Assembly (NCBI GenBank): GCA_903852755.1
Contig: CAINRS010000139.1
Coordinates: 22,259-86,258 of the forward strand
DNA length: 64,000 nt
Direction: 5' to 3'
DNA from: an uncultured Actinomycetes bacterium
Lineage (GTDB): Bacteria; Actinomycetota; Acidimicrobiia; Acidimicrobiales; Microtrichaceae
Part shown: positions 25,989-33,402 of the stretch, in pieces
Layout of the letters: every line of letters begins with the position of its first letter
Position numbering within the stretch: position 1 is the first letter of the stretch
Notes under the pieces: generated by a model
Seen by the model: the letters and a program-made list of their open reading frames with translations, nothing else
Told to the model about the DNA's origin: nothing
Database searches by the model: none
Translations under genes and position numbers: made by a program

Positions 25989-27278
25989 GTGGAGACGGAC
26001 CTCCCCGACGGCGTGGCCCAGGTGATCGTTGAGCACATGTCGGACATGGTGCTCGTGATCGACTCGCTCGGTCGGATCGCGTACGCCAACCACACGGGGG
26101 AGCTCATCCTCGGCTGGCGCCGTGAGGACTGGATCGGCCGCAGCGCCTTCGACCTGGTCCACCCGGACGACGTCGGGAGCGCGGCCGAGTCGCTCGCAAC
26201 GGCGTCGACCTCGGGCCGGGGGATCAAGCAACCGATCGAGCTCCGGGTCCGGCGTGCCTCGGGAGCGTGGCACCCGGTCGAGATCATCACGTCCAACCTG
26301 CTCGACGAGCCGTCGGTCCGCAGCCTGGTCGTCGTGGCGCGCGACCTCTCGGCGCGCGCCGAAGGTCTCGCCGTGGCGGCATCGGAGCGGAGGCGCTTCG
26401 AGCGGGTCTTCGACCAGTCACCGATCGGTCTGGCGCTCATCGGCCGGGACGGCCGGATCGTCCGACCCAACGAGGCGCTGGCCCGGCTCGGGGGCCGTCC
26501 GCAGGAGGACCTGGCCGGGTCCGAACTGGTCGACCTGGCCGTCGCCGACGACCGCGACCGGCTGGCGGACCTCCTCGATCAGGAGGGCGCCGCCGATGGG
26601 GCCGCCCCGGTGGAGGTGCGGTTCACCGACGTCGAGGAACGGGTCCGGTGGGTCCGGGTGTCGGTCTCGGCGATCGGGGACGGGGACCGGGCCGGCGACG
26701 GAGCCGGTGCGTCGAACCTCGGGCTGGTGCGCTGCGAGGACGTGAGCGAGGAGCACGCGCTGCGGGAGCAACTCCTCTACGCGGCGACGCACGACGACCT
26801 CACGGGACTCCTCAACCGGTCCGGGTTCCGGAGCGTCTACGACCACGTGGCGGGCCGCGACCGCGGTACCGAGACCGCAGCAGCGCTCGTGTTCATCGAC
26901 CTCGACGACTTCAAGGAGGTCAACGACCGGTTCGGCCACGAGGTGGGCGACCTGCTGCTCGAGGTGGTGGCCACCCGGATCCGTCGGACGGTGCGCACCA
27001 CCGACGCCGTCGCCCGGATCGGTGGCGACGAGTTCCTGGTGCTCCTCGATCCCATCCACGACGTCGCCGCGGCGACCGACCTCGCGGACCGCATCCTGGC
27101 CACGGTCAGGGAGCCGGTCGAACTCCCGGTCGCGACGGTGCGGGTCGGCGCGTCGATCGGGGTGGCACCGGTCGAGGTCGGCGCACCGCTCTCGACCACC
27201 CTCAACCGGGCCGACGCCGCTGCGTACTCCGTCAAGCACGCCGGCGGGAACGCCGTGGCGGTCGCGTCGAGCCCGTGA
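25989..27278 (+). CDS. PAS-PAS-GGDEF diguanylate cyclase
   Basis: A 429-residue soluble protein that should make c-di-GMP from two GTP. Two PAS sensors (about 12-125 and 135-255) precede a GGDEF domain (about 262-425). The GGDEF domain has HDDLTGLLNRSGF, FIDLDDFKEVND and the intact active site GGDEF (345-349). An inhibitory-site motif RTTD (336-339) lies exactly five residues before it, so product inhibition is expected. It is the only one of the window's three GGDEF proteins with an I-site. Start: GTG 25989 in the short gap after the HdeD gene. The stop overlaps the following SDR gene as GTGA. PAS ligands are unknown. Confidence 0.92.
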   Translation: METDLPDGVAQVIVEHMSDMVLVIDSLGRIAYANHTGELILGWRREDWIGRSAFDLVHPDDVGSAAESLATASTSGRGIKQPIELRVRRASGAWHPVEIITSNLLDEPSVRSLVVVARDLSARAEGLAVAASERRRFERVFDQSPIGLALIGRDGRIVRPNEALARLGGRPQEDLAGSELVDLAVADDRDRLADLLDQEGAADGAAPVEVRFTDVEERVRWVRVSVSAIGDGDRAGDGAGASNLGLVRCEDVSEEHALREQLLYAATHDDLTGLLNRSGFRSVYDHVAGRDRGTETAAALVFIDLDDFKEVNDRFGHEVGDLLLEVVATRIRRTVRTTDAVARIGGDEFLVLLDPIHDVAAATDLADRILATVREPVELPVATVRVGASIGVAPVEVGAPLSTTLNRADAAAYSVKHAGGNAVAVASSP

Positions 27279-28081
27279 CCGGGGTCCCCACCGCGACGCC
27301 CCGGCCGGAGGACGTCTCGCTCGCGGGCCGCGTCGTGGTGGTGACGGGTGCTGCCCGGGGGATCGGTCGGGCCGTCGCCGAGACGGCCGCCTCGTTCGGT
27401 GCGGACGTCGCCCTGCTGGATCGTGACCCGGCCGTCGACGAGGTCGCCGAACGGATCGTGTCCGCCGGTCGGCGGGTGGTGGTCGGACACCTCGACGTGC
27501 GGGACCGCCCGGCGGTGGTCGAGGTCACGCAGCGGATCGACGCAGAGTTCGGCGGGGTCCACGGGCTCGTCAACAACGCCGGTGGCACCTTCGTGGCCGA
27601 GTTCATGTCGAGCAACGAACGCGGGGACGCGGCACTGGTGGCCGAGAACTTCACGAGCGTGCTCGACGTGACGCGTGCCGTCGTCCCCCTCATGCGCTCC
27701 GGCGGGTCCATCGTGAACGTCACGTCGAGCGAGGCGTTCCAGGCGGCTCCGGGGTTCGCCGTGTACTCGGCGATGAAGGCGGCGACGGAGCAGCTCACGA
27801 GGACGCTCGCGCTCGAGCTCGCGGCGTCGGGGATCCGGGTCAACGCAGTGGCGCCCGACGGGATGCCGACACCCGGCGACGAGTCGCTCGCCGCCGAGGT
27901 CGCCGAGCGGTCCCGGTTCGTGCCGCCGCCCCGTCCGCCGTCGGGTGACTTCGCCCCGCCCGAGGCGGCCGCCGGGGTGGTCGCCTTCCTGCTCGGGGAC
28001 CTGGCGGGGTTCGTGACCGGGGCGTCGATCTCGGTCGACGGCGGGCTGCGGGCGGCCGGGGGCTGGCACCTGCGCTCCTGA
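27275..28081 (+). CDS. Short-chain dehydrogenase/reductase (classical SDR)
   Basis: A 268-residue NAD(P)-dependent oxidoreductase. Cofactor motif TGAARGIG, NNAG, catalytic Ser in VNVTSSEAF and YxxxK as YSAMK, and the C-terminal SVDGG are all in place. An Asp after beta2 (ALLDRD) suggests NAD(H) preference. A Pro-rich insertion near VPPPRPPSGD sits in the substrate loop. GTG 27275 overlaps the diguanylate cyclase stop (27276-27278), so it is coupled to a signalling gene with no obvious metabolic link. Substrate unknown; fatty-acyl, polyketide or sugar alcohols are all possible. Confidence 0.92.
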   Translation: MTGVPTATPRPEDVSLAGRVVVVTGAARGIGRAVAETAASFGADVALLDRDPAVDEVAERIVSAGRRVVVGHLDVRDRPAVVEVTQRIDAEFGGVHGLVNNAGGTFVAEFMSSNERGDAALVAENFTSVLDVTRAVVPLMRSGGSIVNVTSSEAFQAAPGFAVYSAMKAATEQLTRTLALELAASGIRVNAVAPDGMPTPGDESLAAEVAERSRFVPPPRPPSGDFAPPEAAAGVVAFLLGDLAGFVTGASISVDGGLRAAGGWHLRS

Positions 28082-28122
28082 CCCGCGGACCGGGTGGCGG
28101 TGGTCTGGGGGAGACTGCGGAC

Positions 28123-30672
28123 GTGCTCCGCCTGACGATCCGCACTGCCCGGGTGCACTGGCGCCGGTTCGTCCTGACGGCGAGCGCCGTGGTCATCGGC
28201 GTCGCCTTCGTCGTCGGCTCGTTCGTGCTGACCGACAGCCTGTCGACCTCGATCACCTCGCTGCTCGAGGAGTCCTCCACCAGCAGCGACCTGGTGGTGC
28301 GACCTGAGGGTGCCGGTGGTGGACGCGGGCCCCGGGGGGTCTTCGGCGGCCCCCGTTCGGGGATCCCGCTGGACCTGGCCGACCGTGTGGCGGCCGTCGA
28401 GGGGGTCGCTGCGGCCGCACCGGTCGTCTCGGGACCGTCGCAGCTCCTCGAGGACGACGGTTCCGCCGGGGCGTTCGACTTCGCCCTGGTCAGCAACTGG
28501 CCGGCGGATCCCGGGGCGTTCGGTGTCCGTCTGTCCGAGGGGCGGGCCCCCGAGCGGCGGGGGGAGCTCGTGGTGGACGTCACGACGGCAGCGGATCGTG
28601 GACTGCGTGTCGGGTCCGTGGTGCGGCTCGCAACCGGTCGGGGCGTGCAGGAGCTCACGGTGGTGGGTATCGCCACCCAGCAGGCCGGCTCGTTGCTCGC
28701 CGCCGCACCCGTGATCGCCGTCACCCTGGAGCAGGCCACCGAGCTGGTCGGAGTCGCCGGTTCGGTGGGCTTCGTCAACGTCCGTCTCGACCGGGGTGTC
28801 GACCCCGTGGGGGCCGCAGCCACCGTCGCCGCCGCCATCGGACCGGGGTACGCGGTCGTGACCTCGGCGGACCTGCTCGCCGAGGCGAGGGAGCAGGTCG
28901 ACGAGGTGCTCACGACCTTCGTCGGGCTCCTGCTCGGGTTCGCCGCCGTGACCCTGTTCGTCAGCGGGTTCCTGGTCTGGAACACCTTCACCGTCGTGCT
29001 CGCCCAGCGCACCCGCGAGCTGGCGCTCCTCCGGGCGGTCGGGGCGAGCCGTCGGCAGGTGCTCGCGACCGTGGTCGGCGAGGGTGTCGTCGTCGGTGTC
29101 GTGGCCTCGGCGATCGGCATCGGGCTCGGGGTGGTGCTCGCAGCGGGTCTCCGCCGTCTGGTCGGCGTCCTCGGGGTCGAACTCCCCGAGGCGCCGCTGG
29201 TCCTGGCGCCGCGCACGGTGGCCGCGGCCCTCACCGTCGGAGTCGGGGTCACGCTCGTGTCGGTCCTGGGACCGGCGCGACGCGCCACCACCGTGCCGCC
29301 CGTCGCCGCGGTCGCCGCCGTCGATGCCACCCCGGGGCGCCGGACGCTCGGACGTCCGATCCTGGGGTCGGTGCTGCTCGTCGCCGGGCTCGTCGTCGCA
29401 GCGCGCTCCGGTTCGGTCCCGGCCGAGCAGGTCGAGGATCGGGTCCGACTCGTGGCGATCGGGGGACTGCTCGTCTTCCTCGGGGTCGTGGGTGTGGCCC
29501 GGTTCCTCGCCGGACCCATCATCCGGATCGTCGGCTGGCCCTGGCGTCGGTGGGGAGGTGTCGCGAGCCGGGTCGCCGCCGCCAACGCGGTGCGCAACCC
29601 GCGACGCACCGCATCGACGGCCTCGGCCCTCATGATCGGACTCGCACTCGTGACCACGACGCTGGTGGTCGGTGAGTCGGTGCGGACGGCCGTGCGGTCG
29701 GGTCTGGCCCGGTCGGTGACCGCCGACGTCGTGGTCGACTCGGGCTCCATCGCCCCGCTCGACGACGACGCCGTCGCTGCGGTCTCGGGGACCCCCGGGG
29801 TCGAGCGCGCGGTCCCCCTGGGGATCGCCCGCACCGACACCGTCGGTGGGCCCGGTCGTCTCACGATGACCACGGGCGACCTGGACCAGCTCGTCGGCCT
29901 GGTCGACCCGGAGCTCGTCGACGGCCGTCTGCCGGCCGATCCGGGGGAACTGGCCGTCGCCACCCGGTGGGCCGAGGACAAGGGCGTGCGGATCGGTGAC
30001 ACGTTCGACCTGCGGTCGGGCACCGAGCGTCGCCCGGTCCGGGTCGTGGGCACCTACCAGCGCCGGGAACTCTGGGACGACTCGATCGTCGGTCCCGGCA
30101 CCCTGGACGGCCTGCCCGGTGTGGACGCCGTGGCACGGCTGGTGTTCGTCGAGTCGGCACCGGGGGTCGACCCGACGGCACTCGCCGGGCAGCTGGCCGA
30201 GGTGGTCGCCACGGTGCCCAACAGCTCGGCCCGCACCACCGAGCTGTTCGTCGAGCGACGCACGTCATCCGTCGACATCATCCTCGGCATCGTGAGCGTC
30301 CTGCTGTTGTTCGCCGTCGCCGTGGCGGCGCTGGGCATCGCCAACACGCTCGCCCTGTCGGTGGTGGAGCGGACCCGGGAACTCGGTCTCTTCCGGGTCA
30401 CGGGGATGACGCGGCGCCGGACCCGGCGGATGGTCCGGGTCGAGGGCGTCCTCATCGCCGGATTCGGTTCGGCGCTCGGACTCGTGCTCGGTGTGGCGTT
30501 CGCCGCAGCACTCGTGGCGGTCCTGCCACCGGAGACGGTCGAGTTCGGGCTCCCGTGGGTGCGGTTGGCCGCCGTGGCTGCGGCCGGCGCCGTGATCGGC
30601 GTGCTCGCTGCGGTCCTGCCCGCCCGGCGGGCGGCTCGCCTCGACCCGCTCGCCGCGGTCGCCCCGACCTGA
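28123..30672 (+). CDS. ABC transporter permease with two FtsX domains (MacB/LolC-like), no ATPase nearby
   Basis: An 849-residue membrane protein. A helix at about 15-35 precedes a large extracytoplasmic MacB_PCD-like domain. Then come three FtsX helices (about 265-395), a second periplasmic-type domain (about 500-680) and a last set of three helices (about 720-845). Typical coupling sequences are RELALLRAVGASRRQV and RELGLFRVTGMTRRRTRR. These permeases usually work with an LolD/MacB-type ATPase in lipoprotein or small-molecule export or cell-division hydrolase control. None is encoded next to it here. GTG 28123 follows GGGGGAGA at a distance, and the next gene is convergent. Confidence 0.9.
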   Translation: MLRLTIRTARVHWRRFVLTASAVVIGVAFVVGSFVLTDSLSTSITSLLEESSTSSDLVVRPEGAGGGRGPRGVFGGPRSGIPLDLADRVAAVEGVAAAAPVVSGPSQLLEDDGSAGAFDFALVSNWPADPGAFGVRLSEGRAPERRGELVVDVTTAADRGLRVGSVVRLATGRGVQELTVVGIATQQAGSLLAAAPVIAVTLEQATELVGVAGSVGFVNVRLDRGVDPVGAAATVAAAIGPGYAVVTSADLLAEAREQVDEVLTTFVGLLLGFAAVTLFVSGFLVWNTFTVVLAQRTRELALLRAVGASRRQVLATVVGEGVVVGVVASAIGIGLGVVLAAGLRRLVGVLGVELPEAPLVLAPRTVAAALTVGVGVTLVSVLGPARRATTVPPVAAVAAVDATPGRRTLGRPILGSVLLVAGLVVAARSGSVPAEQVEDRVRLVAIGGLLVFLGVVGVARFLAGPIIRIVGWPWRRWGGVASRVAAANAVRNPRRTASTASALMIGLALVTTTLVVGESVRTAVRSGLARSVTADVVVDSGSIAPLDDDAVAAVSGTPGVERAVPLGIARTDTVGGPGRLTMTTGDLDQLVGLVDPELVDGRLPADPGELAVATRWAEDKGVRIGDTFDLRSGTERRPVRVVGTYQRRELWDDSIVGPGTLDGLPGVDAVARLVFVESAPGVDPTALAGQLAEVVATVPNSSARTTELFVERRTSSVDIILGIVSVLLLFAVAVAALGIANTLALSVVERTRELGLFRVTGMTRRRTRRMVRVEGVLIAGFGSALGLVLGVAFAAALVAVLPPETVEFGLPWVRLAAVAAAGAVIGVLAAVLPARRAARLDPLAAVAPT

Positions 30673-30684
30673 GGCCGACGGGGC

Positions 30685-31773
30685 TCAGGCGGGCCGGGAT
30701 CGGCCCGGGTTCGCCGGGAGCCCCTCGAAACGCCCGCCCGGCCGGATCGACCGGTACGCCTCGACCACCGGGGCGAGTTCGTCGGGAGTGGCACCGTGCA
30801 GGATCACGCTGTCGGCGCCGTGGTCGAACTGTCCGAGTACCCGTGCGGCGCACTGCTCGGGACTCCCGACCGCTGCTGCGTCGAGCCACTCCTCCGGCAG
30901 GAGACCGGCGACGTGCTCGAGGACGTCGACCGTTCCCGTGGCGTCGAGCGCTCCCGGCGTCGACCCGACGACCGGATCGGCACGGAACCGTTCGAGCACC
31001 GCCGGGTCCCACCCGTTGACCCGTACCATCAGGTCCCCGTAGCCCTGCAGGTAGGTGGCGAGGCGACCGACGGTCTTGCGCAGGCGCAGCTCCTCGGGGA
31101 GGTGGTCGCCGACCGTGGCGAGCACCGACCACACGCGCACCGTCGCCGGGTCGCGCCCGGCCCGTTCGGCGCCCCGACGCACGGCGGCGACCGAGCGTTC
31201 GAGCGTCTCGTCGGTGAAGTAGGTGTGGAGCACCACGCCGTCGAACACCCGGCCGGCGAACTCGAGGGAGCGTTCGCCCATGGCGCAGAGGATCACCGGG
31301 ATGTCCTCGTCGAAGGTGCTGGCCTGGTGCAGGAACGGGTAGCTGCCCGCCGGACCGTCGTGGCCGACGACCACCTCGCCGCGCCACAGCCGCCGGAGCA
31401 GGTCGACGGTGTCGGCGAGCTGGGCGCTGGTCGCCTCGCCGAGCCCGTACAGGCCGTTGAGCAGGCCGATGCCCCTCCCCAGTCCGAGTGCGAACCGGCC
31501 GCCGGTGAGCCGGTGGGCGGTGGTCGCCACCGTCGCCGTGACGAGCAGGTGCCGCGTGGTCACGTTGGTGGCCGCGGTCGCCACGCCGAGCGTGGAGCTC
31601 ACCGCTCCGGCGGCTCCGGAGAGGACGGCGGCATCCTTGACGTTGAACCGCTCCGAGACGAACAGGGACCCCAGCCCGAGCTCCTCGGCCGTGCGGACCT
31701 CGTCGACGAGGTCGCGCGGCTGTTCCGTGTGCCCGGCGAGCGCGTAGAACCCGAGCTCGGCGAGTTGGCTCAC
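30685..31773 (-). CDS. LLM-class F420-dependent oxidoreductase (MSMEG_2249-like)
   Basis: A 362-residue TIM-barrel flavin/deazaflavin oxidoreductase. The N-terminus LGFYALAGHTEQPRDLVDEV, SLFVSERFNVKDAAVLSGAAGAV and LTGGRFALGLGRGIG follow a family I recall as TIGR03857. LLM proteins in actinobacteria mostly use coenzyme F420, but F420 versus FMN cannot be settled by eye. The GTG start (31773-31771) overlaps the stop of the upstream carboxylesterase (31772-31770), so both are in one unit: ester hydrolysis may supply a substrate for oxidation. The substrate is unknown. Confidence 0.9.
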   Translation of the reverse strand: MSQLAELGFYALAGHTEQPRDLVDEVRTAEELGLGSLFVSERFNVKDAAVLSGAAGAVSSTLGVATAATNVTTRHLLVTATVATTAHRLTGGRFALGLGRGIGLLNGLYGLGEATSAQLADTVDLLRRLWRGEVVVGHDGPAGSYPFLHQASTFDEDIPVILCAMGERSLEFAGRVFDGVVLHTYFTDETLERSVAAVRRGAERAGRDPATVRVWSVLATVGDHLPEELRLRKTVGRLATYLQGYGDLMVRVNGWDPAVLERFRADPVVGSTPGALDATGTVDVLEHVAGLLPEEWLDAAAVGSPEQCAARVLGQFDHGADSVILHGATPDELAPVVEAYRSIRPGGRFEGLPANPGRSRPA

Positions 31774-33317
31774 CGCTGCTCGTACCAGAACCGGAGCGTC
31801 GTGGACTGCGGATCGACGAGCAGCTCCGAGGTGGTGTCGAGGCGGAGCACCGTCCGGGCCGAGCCGTCGACGGCGGGCCACTCGGGGAGGTCGTCCGCTG
31901 CCGGGACGCCGTGGGTTGCGAACGCCACCCACGCCTCGTGGACCGCCCGGGCGAGCGACTTGGGGGCCTCGGGGCCGACGAACACGTGCAGGCGCTGGTC
32001 CTCGACGAGGTCGAACACGAACGGGATCTCGATCGCGTGCGACGCTCCGATCAGGCCGCCCATCGCCGGGCTCGGCCAGTCCCAGCGGTACTGGTACACG
32101 GGAGCGTGCGGCGCCTGCGCGTCGACCAGCTCCGATGCGGGCACCCGGAACACGACGTCGGTGAGGACGGCGGTCTCGATCTCGGCAGCGGAGGCGTCGG
32201 GGAGCTCCGACCGGTAGGCCTCGAGTGCGCCACCGGGATCGACGCCGAGCAGTTCGAGGCGTTCGAGCAGTTCGCCGTCCGATGATGCCGACGGGCTCAT
32301 GAGGGCGAAGAGCTTCCACTCCTCGAGGGTCGTGCCGACCACCATCGGGATCCCGGCGGCGGCGCCGTCGGCGATGGCGGCGAGCGGGTCGACGGGGACC
32401 TCACCCCCGTCGGCGACGGGGCGGAACGCCAGGAAGGCGAGCGGGCTGTCGTGCTCCCGGAGCGCCGCCTCGGGGTCTGCGATCCGTCGGGCGTTGATCC
32501 GGGCGTGGGCCCCGAGCAGCGAGGGGAGGTCGGCCACGAGGAGGTCCTCGATGCTCGAGGCGCCGACCTCGGCGAGGAACGCCTCGGTGTCGGCCCGGGC
32601 ATCGGCGACCGGCCGGGCCGCCGAGGCCGCCCCGGACTCGGCGACGACCTGGTGGAACAGCCCCCGGGCCCGCGGCATCGATGCGAGCAGCGACACGCTC
32701 ATCGCTCCGGCCGACTCACCGAAGATGGTGACCCTCCCCGGGTCGCCGCCGAACGCTGCGGCGTTGTCCCGCACCCACTCCAGCGCGGCGATCTGGTCGA
32801 GCAGGCCGACGTTGCCCGAGCCGGCGTACGCCGGGTCGAGGCCGCCGAGTTCCAGGAACCCCAGCGAGCCGAGTCGGTAGTTGAGCGTCACCAGGACCAC
32901 ACCGGTCCGGGCGAAGGACTCCCCGTGGTAGAGCGGCGACGATCCCGACCCCATCTCGAAGCCGCCGCCGTGGACCCAGACCATCACCGGGCGCGGCGTC
33001 TCGGGTTCGACGTCCGCGGTCCAGACGTTCAGGTAGAGGCAGTCCTCGTCCCAGACCTCGGACTCACCGCCGAAGAGCGCGTCCATCATCGACGGGTTCT
33101 GCGGACAGATGGGTCCGAACTCGTGTGCAGGTCGCACACCGGCCCACGGCTCCACCGGCTGGGGCGGTCGGAACCGCAGCGGGCCGACCGGCGGTGCGGC
33201 GAACGGGACGCCGGCGAACCGGAGGACACCGTGGTGCCAGGAGCCCTCGATCGTGCCGTGGGAGGTGTCGACCTCGACGGCCGTGCCGTCGACGGGGGCC
33301 GTGTCGGTGCGTGCCAT
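31770..33317 (-). CDS. Type-B carboxylesterase
   Basis: A 515-residue alpha/beta hydrolase of the carboxylesterase/cholinesterase class. It has the EDCLYLNVWT signature, the oxyanion loop WVHGGGFEMGS, the nucleophile elbow FGESAGAMSV, and the acid and His in the expected order (HAIEIPFVFD region). No signal peptide is evident, so it should be cytoplasmic. ATG 33317 heads a two-gene unit with the F420-type oxidoreductase. The 85 bp upstream separate it from the divergent c-di-GMP gene. Substrate unknown. Confidence 0.93.
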   Translation of the reverse strand: MARTDTAPVDGTAVEVDTSHGTIEGSWHHGVLRFAGVPFAAPPVGPLRFRPPQPVEPWAGVRPAHEFGPICPQNPSMMDALFGGESEVWDEDCLYLNVWTADVEPETPRPVMVWVHGGGFEMGSGSSPLYHGESFARTGVVLVTLNYRLGSLGFLELGGLDPAYAGSGNVGLLDQIAALEWVRDNAAAFGGDPGRVTIFGESAGAMSVSLLASMPRARGLFHQVVAESGAASAARPVADARADTEAFLAEVGASSIEDLLVADLPSLLGAHARINARRIADPEAALREHDSPLAFLAFRPVADGGEVPVDPLAAIADGAAAGIPMVVGTTLEEWKLFALMSPSASSDGELLERLELLGVDPGGALEAYRSELPDASAAEIETAVLTDVVFRVPASELVDAQAPHAPVYQYRWDWPSPAMGGLIGASHAIEIPFVFDLVEDQRLHVFVGPEAPKSLARAVHEAWVAFATHGVPAADDLPEWPAVDGSARTVLRLDTTSELLVDPQSTTLRFWYEQR

Positions 33318-33388
33318 GCGTACTGACTACCACGAGCCGCCGCCCGGAGGTCGACCGTTCGTCCGTTCACGCGTCGTGGCCGAACCAC

Positions 33389-33394
33389 TACGCT
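33389..33394 (+). promoter_or_regulatory. -10 element (TACGCT), leaderless configuration, for the GAF-PAS-GGDEF-EAL gene
   Basis: TACGCT ends 8 nt before GTG 33403 with no ribosome-binding sequence between them. Confidence 0.5.
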
Positions 33395-33402
33395 CGAAGG
33401 TC

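Noticed and set aside
27840..30053. A 737-residue Ser/Thr-rich minus-strand frame that could look like a surface adhesin
   Set aside because: It is the exact antisense of the FtsX permease. The Ser/Thr/Ala bias comes from the reverse reading of its codons, and there is no signal sequence.
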